DNA from: Zestomonas insulae | GTDB taxonomy: Bacteria > Pseudomonadota > Gammaproteobacteria > Pseudomonadales > Pseudomonadaceae | Reading direction: 5' to 3' | DNA: 64,000 nt | NCBI RefSeq assembly: GCF_016901015.1 | Contig: NZ_JAFEUP010000004.1 | Coordinates: forward strand, 372,001 to 436,000 | Part shown: positions 22,620-30,474 of the stretch, in pieces | Position numbering within the stretch: the stretch's first letter is position 1 | Layout: the number at the start of each line of letters is the position of its first letter | The notes under the pieces: model-generated | Told to the model about the DNA's origin: nothing | What the model saw: only the letters and a program-made list of their open reading frames with translations | Databases searched by the model: none | Translations under genes and position numbers: made by a program

Positions 22620-22655
22620 AAAAGCCCGCCTTGTGCGGGCTTTTCCGTTTTCTTG
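22620..22655 (+). terminator. Intrinsic terminator after the aminotransferase gene
   Basis: 10-bp stem (22620-22629 and 22635-22644) with a five-base loop, then CCGTTTTCTTG. Confidence 0.9.
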
Positions 22656-22781
22656 TACATGCATTTTTGGATTTGTGGACTGTGCTTTTCCCCGACGAAT
22701 GGCACACTCCTCATCCGTAGTGAACCGCCCTCCTCAACCCGCTGTCCTCCTAGCAGTCCCAGCCACAAAAGGAACTTCGTG

Positions 22782-24080
22782 ATGATCAGCCGCCTGCTCC
22801 CGCTCACCCTGCTCGCCGCCAGCCTCGCCGCCCATGGCGAAAGCGCCACCCTGTCGGTGATGGACGGCACCGGGCCGAATCCGAAGCTGCCGGAGCCGAA
22901 CAAGACCCTGCTGCCCACCGTCAACATCGCCAAGGCGGTCGGCTGGGCAGAAGGTGCCGCCCCCGTGGCCGCACCCGGCACCCAGGTCAACGCGCTGGCC
23001 AAGGGCCTCGACCACCCGCGCTGGCTCTACGTGCTACCCAACGGCGACGTACTGGTGGCCGAAAGCAACGCCCCGGCGCGGGAAACCAGCGGTGTGAAGG
23101 ATTGGGTCACCGGCAAGATCATGGCCAAGGCCGGCGCCGCTGTGCCCAGCGCCAACCGCATCACCCTGCTACGCGACGCCGACCACGACGGCGTGGCGGA
23201 AACCCGCAGCACCTTCCTCAAAGACCTCCACTCGCCCTTCGGCATGACCCTGGTCGGCAACGAGCTGTACGTCGCCAATGCCGACGCGCTGGTGCGCTTT
23301 CCGTACAAAGACGGCGACACCGAGATCAGCGCCGCCGCCAGCAAGGTGGTCGACCTGCCGGCCGGGCTCAACCACCACTGGACCAAGAACGTCATCGCCA
23401 GCAAGGACGGCAGCAAGCTGTACGTCACCGTCGGCTCGAACAGCAACGTCGGCGAGAACGGCATGGACATCGAGGAAGGCCGTGCGGCGATCTGGGAGAT
23501 CGACCGCGCCAGCGGCACGCACCGTATCTTCGCCAGCGGCCTGCGCAACCCCAACGGCCTGGGCTGGGAACCGAGCACCGGCGTGCTGTGGACCGCCGTC
23601 AACGAACGCGACGAGATCGGCAGCGACCTGGTGCCCGACTACATCACCTCGGTGCGCGACGGCGGCTTCTACGGCTGGCCGTACAGCTACTTCGGTCAGC
23701 ACGTCGACGAGCGCGTGCAGCCGCAGAAACCCGAGCTGGTCGCCAAGGCTCTGGTCCCCGACTACGCGCTCGGCCCGCACACCGCCTCGCTGGGCATCGC
23801 TTTCGCCGAAGGCACGCGTCTGCCGGCGCAGTTCCAGCAGGGCCTGTTCGTCGGCCAGCACGGCTCGTGGAACCGCGACCCGCACAGCGGCTACAAGGTG
23901 ATCTTCGTGCCCTTCGTCAACGGCCAGCCGCACGGCCAGCCGGTCGATGTGCTGTCCGGCTTCCTGAATGCCGAGGACGAGGCGCAGGGCCGGCCGGTCG
24001 GCGTGGTGATCGACAAGCAAGGCGCCCTGCTGGTGGCCGATGACGTCGGCAACGTGATCTGGCGCGTCAAGGCGCAATAA
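22782..24080 (+). CDS. Soluble PQQ-dependent sugar dehydrogenase, periplasmic (sorbosone/glucose dehydrogenase family)
   Basis: A 432-residue exported protein. A Sec signal peptide covers about residues 1-20, and the mature part is a six-bladed propeller of the soluble glucose/L-sorbosone dehydrogenase family. Family motifs: [62 protein letters not shown] and [10 protein letters not shown]. The catalytic and PQQ-contacting His and Arg residues are expected in HHWTKN and GLRNPNG. The substrate is not predictable. I start at the ATG at 22782 (AAAAGGAA upstream) because residues before it are not a signal peptide. It is followed after only three bases by a PqqU-like TonB receptor. Confidence 0.88.
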   Translation: MISRLLPLTLLAASLAAHGESATLSVMDGTGPNPKLPEPNKTLLPTVNIAKAVGWAEGAAPVAAPGTQVNALAKGLDHPRWLYVLPNGDVLVAESNAPARETSGVKDWVTGKIMAKAGAAVPSANRITLLRDADHDGVAETRSTFLKDLHSPFGMTLVGNELYVANADALVRFPYKDGDTEISAAASKVVDLPAGLNHHWTKNVIASKDGSKLYVTVGSNSNVGENGMDIEEGRAAIWEIDRASGTHRIFASGLRNPNGLGWEPSTGVLWTAVNERDEIGSDLVPDYITSVRDGGFYGWPYSYFGQHVDERVQPQKPELVAKALVPDYALGPHTASLGIAFAEGTRLPAQFQQGLFVGQHGSWNRDPHSGYKVIFVPFVNGQPHGQPVDVLSGFLNAEDEAQGRPVGVVIDKQGALLVADDVGNVIWRVKAQ

Positions 24081-24083
24081 ACG

Positions 24084-26156
24084 ATGCCCCGTCGCTTGCC
24101 GCTGCTGTCCAGTCTGCTGATCGCTCCCTTCGCCACTGCAGCTAGCGGCGTCGACCTGCAACCGCTGGTGGTCAGTGGCTCGCGCAGCGAGGCGGCCGGC
24201 TTCGACCTGCCGTTCTCGGTCGACAGTCTCGACCGCCGGCAGATCAGCGAAGGCCAGCCGGGCATCAACGCCTCGGAGGTGCTGCAGCGGGTCCCCGGCC
24301 TGGTGGTGCAGAACCGTCAGAACTACGCCCAGGACCTGCAGATCTCCTCGCGCGGCTTCGGCGCGCGCTCGACCTTCGGGGTACGCGGCATCAAGCTGAT
24401 CGCCGACGGCATTCCGGCCAGCACTCCGGACGGCCAGGGCCAGGCGGCGACCTTCAACCTCGACACCGCCGAGCGCATCGAAGTGCTGCGTGGGCCGATG
24501 GCCACGCTGTACGGCAGCAACGCCGGCGGCGTGATCCAGGTGTTCTCGCGCGACGGTGCAGGACCGCCGCAGGTCTCGGCCGGCAGCGCGCTCGGCAGCG
24601 ATGGGCTGCGCCGCGAGCGCCTCGGCGCGCAAGGCGGCAACGAACAGGCCGGCTTCCTGATCGACAGTTCCCGGCTGGATACCGACGGCTACCGCGACCA
24701 CAGCAGCGCACGCCGCGAACAGAACTTCGCCAAGCTGCACGTCAAACCCGACGCCGACAGTCGCCTGGCGCTGATCTACAGCGACCTCAACCAACAGAGC
24801 GACGATCCACTGGGGCTCAGCTGGGACGCTTACCGCGCCGACCCGCGCTCGGTGGCGCCGGTCGCCCTGCAGTTCAACACACGCAAGAGCATCGACCACC
24901 GTCAGCTGGGCCTCAACTACGAGCGCGACGTCGGCGCCGCGCGCCTGCAGAGCACGCTGTACGCCGGCACGCGGCGCGTCGTGCAGTACCAGTCGATTCC
25001 CCGCGCGGTGCAGCTGGCCTCCGCCACCCACGCCGGCGGCGTGATCGACTTCGATCGCGACTTCTACGGCGGCAGCCTGCGCTGGCTGCAACCGGTCGAG
25101 GCGCTGCCGGGCGAGTTCGAGTGGGTGCTCGGCCTCGACTACGACGTCAGCGAGGACGACCGTCAGGGCTACGAGAACTTCGTCGGTACGCAGCTGGGCG
25201 TAAAGGGCCGCCTACGCCGCGACGAGATCGACACCGTCAGCAGCCTCGACCCCTATCTGCAGGCCAACTGGCGGCTGGGCGACTGGACGCTGCAGGCCGG
25301 GCTGCGGCACAACCGCGTCGAAGCGGAAGTGGACGATCGCTTCCTCGCCAATGGCGACGACAGCGGCAGCCGCACCTATCAGCGCAACACCCCGGCGCTC
25401 GGCGTGATGTACGCCTTCACCCCCGAGCTGCACGGCTATATGAGTGCAGGCAAGGGCTTCGAAACCCCGACCATGACCGAGCTGGCCTACTCGCCCGGCG
25501 CCGGGGGTTTCAACCTCGGCCTCGATCCGTCGACCAGCACCCAATACGAGATCGGCCTCAAGGCGCGGCTCGGCGCCGGCACGCGGCTCAACGCCGCACT
25601 GTTCGAGATCCATACCGACGACGAGCTGGTGGTCGCCTCCGCCGAGGGCGGGCGCACCACCTACCAGAATGCCGCGCGCACCCTGCGCCAGGGCCTCGAA
25701 CTGTCGCTGGACAGCCAGCTGAACGAGCACTGGCGGGCCAATCTCGCCTACACGCGGCTGTCCGCCACCTATGACGACGACTTCGTCAGCAATGGCCAGA
25801 CCATTCCGAAAGGCCGCCACCTGCCCGGCGTGCCCGGCACCACGGTGTACGGCGAACTGGCCTGGCAGCCGCGCCAGGGTTTCAGCAGTGCGCTCGAGGG
25901 GTTGTACCGCAGCCAGGTGTACGTCGACGACAGCAATCAGGCCAAACCGGCGCCCAGCTACGCGGTGTTCAACTGGCGCGCGCGCTTCGAGCAGCAACTC
26001 GATCACTGGACCTTCGGCCAGACCCTGCGCCTCGACAACCTGCTCGACCGCGAGTACATCGGCTCAGTGATCGTCGCCGACGGCAATGGCCGCTACTACG
26101 AACCCGCGCCGGGTCGTAACTGGTACGCCGGCGCGGACCTCGCCTACCGCTTCTGA
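24084..26156 (+). CDS. pqqU: TonB-dependent outer-membrane receptor, PqqU (YncD)-like, probable PQQ uptake
   Basis: A 690-residue TonB-dependent receptor: signal peptide (about 1-20), TonB-box-like LQPLVVSGSR (near 25-34), plug domain (to about 160) and 22-stranded barrel ending in aromatic YRF. It shares long segments with E. coli YncD/PqqU as I recall that protein: VQNRQNYAQDLQ, RGFGARST, DGIPASTPDGQGQ, THAGGVIDFDRD, GKGFETPTMTELAYS, and VGSVIV/GSVIV followed by NGRYYEPAPGRN. PqqU imports pyrroloquinoline quinone. The gene upstream, three bases away, encodes a PQQ enzyme, so receptor and cofactor user look co-expressed. Confidence 0.85.
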   Translation: MPRRLPLLSSLLIAPFATAASGVDLQPLVVSGSRSEAAGFDLPFSVDSLDRRQISEGQPGINASEVLQRVPGLVVQNRQNYAQDLQISSRGFGARSTFGVRGIKLIADGIPASTPDGQGQAATFNLDTAERIEVLRGPMATLYGSNAGGVIQVFSRDGAGPPQVSAGSALGSDGLRRERLGAQGGNEQAGFLIDSSRLDTDGYRDHSSARREQNFAKLHVKPDADSRLALIYSDLNQQSDDPLGLSWDAYRADPRSVAPVALQFNTRKSIDHRQLGLNYERDVGAARLQSTLYAGTRRVVQYQSIPRAVQLASATHAGGVIDFDRDFYGGSLRWLQPVEALPGEFEWVLGLDYDVSEDDRQGYENFVGTQLGVKGRLRRDEIDTVSSLDPYLQANWRLGDWTLQAGLRHNRVEAEVDDRFLANGDDSGSRTYQRNTPALGVMYAFTPELHGYMSAGKGFETPTMTELAYSPGAGGFNLGLDPSTSTQYEIGLKARLGAGTRLNAALFEIHTDDELVVASAEGGRTTYQNAARTLRQGLELSLDSQLNEHWRANLAYTRLSATYDDDFVSNGQTIPKGRHLPGVPGTTVYGELAWQPRQGFSSALEGLYRSQVYVDDSNQAKPAPSYAVFNWRARFEQQLDHWTFGQTLRLDNLLDREYIGSVIVADGNGRYYEPAPGRNWYAGADLAYRF

Positions 26157-26234
26157 TCGGCCGAACCGCCATCAACAGCGTCTAGCACGGGCATCCTGCC
26201 AGTACCCATTCGTCAGTCCATTTTGAACTTGCCG

Positions 26235-26263
26235 GCCTGCTGCCGACCGAACGCAGGCTTTTT
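26235..26263 (+). terminator. Possible terminator after pqqU
   Basis: GCCTGC and GCAGGC (26235-26240, 26253-26258) form a 6-bp stem with a 12-base loop followed by TTTTTC. It lies just before the start of the lyase gene. Confidence 0.5.
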
Positions 26264-26285
26264 CATGTTCGAGAAGGAACTTTCA

Positions 26286-26975
26286 GTGATCGATCTCAGC
26301 ACCTGGGTCCTCAGCGTCCCCACTCAGACCACCATCACCGACGTCAGCACCGCGCGCCTCAACAACGGCTACCAGAGCCAGTACTTTCGCCAAAACTCGG
26401 ACGGCAGCGTGACCTTCTGGGCCCCGGTGACCGGCGGCCACAGCGAAGATGCCGTCTACCCGCGCAGCGAGCTGCGCGAGAGCCAGGCCGACGGCAGCCT
26501 GAGCAACTGGCCCTACGCGCAGGCTGACAACTACCTCAGCGCCGTGCTGACCGTCACCCAGGTGCCGAGCAAGAACAAGATCGTCATCGGCCAGATTCAC
26601 AGCAAGGACCAGCCCGGCAGCCAGAACGATCCGCTGCTCAAGCTGCAGTACCACTACCGCAATGGCGTCGGGCGCATCGAAGCGCTGCTGCGCAAGCGCC
26701 CCGGTGACAAGACCGTGCAGAACATCCTGATCGCCGAGAACATCCAGCTCGGCGAGCGCTTCGGCTACGACATCCGCCTGACGCCAACCGGCAAGCTCGG
26801 CATCAGCGTGACCAGCAGCGGTGGCGACAAGGGCTCGCACTACCAGCCGATCAGCGCCTACTGGAGCAAGCAGCTGCTCTACTTCAAGGCCGGCGCCTAT
26901 GTGCAGGACAACGCCGGGCCGAGCAACGAAGGCGGTCGCGTGACCTTCTTCTGGCTGAACGCGGTACACAAGTGA
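26286..26975 (+). CDS. Polysaccharide lyase family 7 protein (alginate lyase-like), no signal peptide
   Basis: The three PL7 signatures are present: YPRSELRE (RxELR), IGQIH (Q-I/V-H) and YFKAGAYVQD (YFKAGxYxQ), which form the active groove that cleaves poly-uronates such as alginate by beta-elimination. I start at GTG 26286 (MIDLSTWVLSVP, 229 residues). AAGGA lies eight bases upstream, and the P. aeruginosa orthologue PA1784, as I remember it, starts MIDLSTWNLS. An in-frame ATG at 26265 would add seven residues. Neither start gives a signal peptide, so the lyase is either cytoplasmic or released in another way. Confidence 0.9.
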   Translation: MIDLSTWVLSVPTQTTITDVSTARLNNGYQSQYFRQNSDGSVTFWAPVTGGHSEDAVYPRSELRESQADGSLSNWPYAQADNYLSAVLTVTQVPSKNKIVIGQIHSKDQPGSQNDPLLKLQYHYRNGVGRIEALLRKRPGDKTVQNILIAENIQLGERFGYDIRLTPTGKLGISVTSSGGDKGSHYQPISAYWSKQLLYFKAGAYVQDNAGPSNEGGRVTFFWLNAVHK

Positions 26976-27077
26976 ACGGGTGAGGCGGGCCCCGGCCAGC
27001 GATTCGTTCGTTTGGCCGAATCCACGGCGCCGGCGGTAACGTAGAATTGCCGCCTTTTCCTCCGTCCGAGATTGACC

Positions 27078-27506
27078 ATGGCGCGCCTGAAGCTCGAGTT
27101 CCCCTCCGAACTGTTCATCTACACCACCACGCTGACCGTTCGGGTCACCGACATCAACGGCGCCAACCACCTGGGCAACGACTCGATGATCTCGATGATC
27201 TCCGAGGCCCGCGCGCGCTTCCTGTTCGACAAGGGCATCCGGGAAACCGGCATCATCGTCACCGACCTCGCCACCACCTACAAAGCCGAGGCGCACGCCC
27301 GCGACCAGCTGCTGTTCGAGGTCGGCGTGATGGACTTCAACAAGTACGGCGGCGACATCATCTTCCGCATCACCCGCCCGGCCGACAGCACGCTGGTGGC
27401 GATGGCCAAGTCCGGTTTCGTGTTCTTCGACTACAAGCAGGCCAAGGTCGTGGAAATCCCCGAGCAATTCCGTTCGATCTTTCCCAACGTCAACTGGCTG
27501 ATCTAA
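27078..27506 (+). CDS. Hotdog-fold acyl-CoA thioesterase (YbgC/FadM-like)
   Basis: A 142-residue single hotdog domain. It carries the 4HBT-type pattern VTDINGANHLGNDSMIS (the Asp-x-x-x-x-x-H-x-x-N/G region holding the catalytic acid) and the later KSGFVFFDYKQ strand. These enzymes hydrolyse acyl-CoA thioesters in the cytoplasm; the chain-length preference is not readable. I start at the ATG at 27078 (MARLKLEFPS); a TTG six bases upstream is in frame but poorer. It is alone on this strand, with about 100 bases upstream and a 460-base gap downstream. Confidence 0.85.
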   Translation: MARLKLEFPSELFIYTTTLTVRVTDINGANHLGNDSMISMISEARARFLFDKGIRETGIIVTDLATTYKAEAHARDQLLFEVGVMDFNKYGGDIIFRITRPADSTLVAMAKSGFVFFDYKQAKVVEIPEQFRSIFPNVNWLI

Positions 27507-27966
27507 TCGCTGACTTGCCAGTCACGCCAAATAAGCGGCGCCAAGTTCCCTATAACCGACGAATGGTCGTCATTTTCAGAACCTGACCATGTAGCCAGCT
27601 TTTTGCGACGCTACGCCTCTAGGTCGGGGAATCGAAAAAGACCCATCCAAACAACGAACGGACAGCAAATGTCCGTTCGTCAGTTATAGCCCTTTCGTAT
27701 CAGACTAAGGTCTGAACCAAAGCCCCTCTATCGACTCATAATGGCTGCCCCGGCAGGACGTATCCGCGATTTGCCGAGGCACCCCCGTTGGATTTCCAGC
27801 CAACCACCGCAGACCGTACCCATCGGGTACGCGGGATGCTTTTGCGCCGCTGGAAGGGCAAGACGCCATGCAAGAAGGATCGTTCCACGGGATCACGCAC
27901 TGAAGGAGCAACGACACCAACGATGTGATTGCATCACCTGTTAACCGATAAGAAGAGGTAACTCCC
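27507..27966. other. 460-base non-coding gap: 11-bp hairpin and a short palindrome
   Basis: I see no convincing gene here. It contains a perfect 11-bp hairpin (27654-27664 and 27670-27680, loop GCAAA) that may end the thioesterase transcript, although the tail is poor in T. GTACCC/GGGTAC make a small stem near 27817-27831. A palindrome GTGAT-TGC-ATCAC (27925-27937) lies 30 bases before the membrane-protein gene and could be an operator. Base composition is lower in GC at the left end than in nearby genes. Confidence 0.5.
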
Positions 27967-28635
27967 ATGGAGCTGTTTGAATTTGTCACTTCCCTGCTCA
28001 AGCAGGAAGTCACCATGGAGCTAACGCGAATGGGCGTGATCTATGCCCACCTGATTGCTTGCTGTGTCGCCATCGGCATGGTCATCGTGAGTGATGTCGC
28101 GATGCTCAAGAACCTGCTGTCCAGCGCCCCGGCCAAACCTCAGGACAGCGAACACCTGGAACAACTCAAACGCGTCGTGGCCTGGGCCCTTGGCGCCCTG
28201 TGGATTACCGGCTTCCTGGTGATCGCCATCGATGTCTCCAGCAAGGGCATGGAATATTTCCTCAATCCCAAGCTGCAGGCGAAACTGCTGATTGTCGGTC
28301 TGCTCACCGTCAACGGCTTCGTGCTCCACCACTTCGTGATGCCCGCCATGCAGAAGGCCGGCTGCATCCTCAAGCTGGAAGCCAACGCGAAAACCCTCGC
28401 GGTATTCGCCGGCACCGTGTCCGCCGTGTCCTGGCTGTATGCCGCCATGCTCGGTGTTGGCAAGCCGCTGGCCTGGAAGTACACCCTCGGCGAGCTGATG
28501 ATCGCCTACCCGCTGCTGATCGCTGCCGGCTTCACCGTGACCCTGCTGCTGATCGACTGGAAAACCTACCGCGACAAGCAGCCGCGTCGCGCCGTACCGG
28601 CCTACGCCGGCATCATCGCCCTCAATCAGCGCTAA
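27967..28635 (+). CDS. Conserved integral membrane protein of unknown function, about five TM helices
   Basis: This 222-residue protein has five hydrophobic segments: about 24-46, 70-90, 100-122, 140-163 and 176-200. A few polar or histidine residues lie within or beside them (YAHLIACC, VLHHFVMPA). I do not recognise the family with confidence; the layout recalls CopD/DUF-type haem- or metal-associated membrane proteins, but no motif proves that. Two starts are possible: ATG 27967 (AGAGG eight bases upstream) and ATG 28015 (AGGA seven bases upstream), the latter giving 206 residues starting MELTRMGV. It precedes the nitrate-transporter leader but has no clear functional link to it. Confidence 0.75.
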   Translation: MELFEFVTSLLKQEVTMELTRMGVIYAHLIACCVAIGMVIVSDVAMLKNLLSSAPAKPQDSEHLEQLKRVVAWALGALWITGFLVIAIDVSSKGMEYFLNPKLQAKLLIVGLLTVNGFVLHHFVMPAMQKAGCILKLEANAKTLAVFAGTVSAVSWLYAAMLGVGKPLAWKYTLGELMIAYPLLIAAGFTVTLLLIDWKTYRDKQPRRAVPAYAGIIALNQR

Positions 28636-28769
28636 GCGCGCATCCCGCGGACAAGGACGTCCCGGCGCCCGCCCCATCAGGGCGCAAGCGCGGTGCACAG
28701 CGCTCCGTTTTGCACCAGCCGCACCCCGCCAAACCCGCTAACTCGCTGATTCTAAAGCCCCGCTCGACT

Positions 28770-28785
28770 TGGCCCAGCTCTTGCT
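28770..28785 (+). promoter_or_regulatory. Sigma-54 promoter of the nitrate transporter gene
   Basis: TGGCCCA-GCTC-TTGCT matches the -24/-12 consensus TGGCACR-N4-TTGCW with one mismatch. The GG (28771-28772) and GC (28783-28784) are separated by exactly 10 bases. GGTGCA (28692-28697) and TGCACC (28711-28716) upstream resemble NtrC half-sites, though not in the canonical arrangement. Transcription should start near 28796, just before the hairpin leader. Confidence 0.8.
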
Positions 28786-28799
28786 GAAGAGACTGCGCA

Positions 28800-28884
28800 G
28801 GTAGCCAACGGCGGTTGCCTCCACCCACGACAAAGACGTCGCCCCACCCTTCGCCCATGGCGGACAGGTGCTGCGGCGTTTTTT
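28800..28884 (+). promoter_or_regulatory. ANTAR (NasT) two-hexaloop attenuator leader of the nitrate transporter gene
   Basis: Hairpin 1: 7-bp stem 28800-28806/28813-28819 (two G-U pairs) with hexaloop AACGGC. Hairpin 2: 4-bp stem 28828-28831/28838-28841 with hexaloop AAAGAC. Both loops have A at position 1 and G at position 4, the ANTAR-RNA signature. A terminator stem begins at about 28836 (ACGTCGC pairing with GCGGCGT at 28873-28879) and ends in six T (28879-28884). It shares 28836-28841 with hairpin 2, so hairpin 2 and the terminator cannot both form. NasT binding should favour read-through. Confidence 0.82.
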
Positions 28885-29079
28885 CGTTTTGGCCCCGGGT
28901 TCCGGGGCTGGTGGAGCGGCCGCGATCCGGCGCTCCGCTGGTAACTCCTTTCAACCTGCTGTGGCCTCGGCCACAGGGCGACGTGTCACGAGCACGGAGC
29001 CTTCCGCCCGGTTGTCGCCAACGTGCCCACGACACGGCAGCGACAACCGAGCGGGCCCTACCAACGGATGAGGTGTGAG

Positions 29080-30291
29080 ATGACTACGAGTTTCTGGAAA
29101 GCCGGGCACACGCCCACCCTATTTGCCGCCTTCCTCTATTTCGACCTGAGTTTCATGGTCTGGTACGTGCTCGGCCCGCTCGGCGTGCAGATCGCCACCG
29201 ACCTCGGCCTGACCACCCAGCAGCGCGCCATGATGGTCGCCACACCGATCCTCGCTGGCGCCGTGCTGCGCTTCCTGATGGGCCTGCTGGCGGACCGTAC
29301 CTCGCCAAAGAGCGCCGGCATCCTCGGCCAGGTGATCGTCATCGGCGCCCTGTTCGTCGCCTGGCAACTGGGCATCCACAGCTATGAGCAGGCCCTGCTA
29401 CTCGGCCTGTTCCTCGGCTTCGCCGGCGCTTCGTTCGCCGTCGCCCTGCCGCTCGCCTCGCAGTGGTACCCGCCGCAGCACCAGGGCAAGGCACTCGGCA
29501 TCGCCGGCGCCGGCAATTCCGGCACCGTGCTCGCCGCGCTGTTCGCGCCCGGCCTGGCCGCCGCGTTCGGCTGGAACAACGTGTTCGGCCTGGCGCTGAT
29601 TCCGCTGCTGGCGACCCTGATCATCTTCATCGCCGCGGCGAAGAACGCCCCGGAACGGCCGGCGCCGAAGTCGCTCGCCGACTACCTGAAGGCGCTCGGC
29701 GACCGTGACAGCTGGTGGTTCATGTTCTTCTACAGCGTGACCTTCGGCGGCTTCCTCGGCCTGGCCAGCACCCTGCCCGGCTACTTCCATGACCAGTACG
29801 GCTTGGCGCCAGTGGTCGCCGGCTACTACACCGCCGCCTGCGTGTTCGCCGGCAGCCTGATGCGCCCGCTGGGCGGTGCCTTCGCCGATCGCATCGGCGG
29901 TATCCGCAGCCTACTGGTGGTCTACACCGTGGCGGCCATCTGCATCGCCGCGGTCGGCTTCCACATCGCCAGTGCCACCGTGGCGCTCGGCCTGTTCGTG
30001 GTCGCCATGCTCAGCCTGGGCGCTGGTAACGGCGCGGTGTTCCAACTGGTGCCGCAGCGCTTCCGCAAGGAAATCGGCGTGATGACCGGGCTGATCGGCA
30101 TGGCCGGCGGCATCGGCGGCTTCTGCCTGACCGCCGGGCTCGGCGCGATCAAGCAGCACACCGGCGACTACCAGCTCGGCCTGTGGCTGTTCGCCAGCCT
30201 CGGCGTGATCGCCTGGTTCGGCCTGCATGGCGTCAAGCAACGCTGGCGCACCACCTGGGGCAGCGCCGCAGTCACCGCCGCGCGCGTCTGA
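29080..30291 (+). CDS. nasA: Nitrate/nitrite transporter, NarK/NasA-type (MFS)
   Basis: A 403-residue, 12-helix major facilitator protein. Nitrate-porter signatures are present: the arginine in AVLRFLMGLLADR (helix 2), the nitrate signature GNSGTVLAALFAPGLA (helix 5) and its counterpart GAGNGAVFQLVPQRF (helix 8). Assimilatory NasA-type and respiratory NarK-type proteins are close; the NasT leader and neighbouring reductase favour nitrate uptake for assimilation. I start at the ATG at 29080 (MTTSFWKAGH). The frame opens earlier, but that part lies in the leader. It is expressed from a sigma-54 promoter under nitrate-relieved attenuation. Confidence 0.93.
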   Translation: MTTSFWKAGHTPTLFAAFLYFDLSFMVWYVLGPLGVQIATDLGLTTQQRAMMVATPILAGAVLRFLMGLLADRTSPKSAGILGQVIVIGALFVAWQLGIHSYEQALLLGLFLGFAGASFAVALPLASQWYPPQHQGKALGIAGAGNSGTVLAALFAPGLAAAFGWNNVFGLALIPLLATLIIFIAAAKNAPERPAPKSLADYLKALGDRDSWWFMFFYSVTFGGFLGLASTLPGYFHDQYGLAPVVAGYYTAACVFAGSLMRPLGGAFADRIGGIRSLLVVYTVAAICIAAVGFHIASATVALGLFVVAMLSLGAGNGAVFQLVPQRFRKEIGVMTGLIGMAGGIGGFCLTAGLGAIKQHTGDYQLGLWLFASLGVIAWFGLHGVKQRWRTTWGSAAVTAARV

Positions 30292-30298
30292 GCCACAC

Positions 30299-30376
30299 GC
30301 AGGACGGGATGAGGAACGTAGCGACGCTACCCATCGGGCTGCGGCGATGCGTGTAGCGATGCTCAACCCATCCTGC
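30299..30376. repeat. Palindromic intergenic repeat, first of two
   Basis: GCAGGACGGGATGAG (30299-30313) and CTCAACCCATCCTGC (30362-30376) form imperfect terminal inverted repeats (13 of 15 matching). Inside lies GTAGCGACGCTAC, itself palindromic. The ends look like a repeat scattered in Pseudomonas intergenic regions, but only one copy is in this window. Confidence 0.6.
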
Positions 30377-30390
30377 GGTCGAACCAATGC

Positions 30391-30460
30391 GTAGGAGCGC
30401 ATTCATTCGCGACACCGGCACTCAGGAGTTGCCCGGCGTCGCGAATGAACCGCTCCTACA
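30391..30460. repeat. REP-like inverted pair (GTAGGAGCG... / ...CGCTCCTAC)
   Basis: Two REP-like units face each other: GTAGGAGCGCATTCATTCGC from 30391 and its near-complement ending CGCTCCTACA at 30460, enclosing about 24 bases. Such GTAGGAGCG-type REP sequences are common between Pseudomonas genes, often downstream of coding units. The pair ends 14 bases before the next start codon and probably marks the end of the transporter transcript. Confidence 0.75.
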
Positions 30461-30474
30461 GAAGGATGTGCGGC

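Noticed and set aside
28692..28716. A canonical NtrC site (TGCACC-N5-GGTGCA) upstream of the transporter promoter
   Set aside because: The two half-sites are in the outward arrangement with a 13-base spacer, so I list them only as possible half-sites in the promoter entry.
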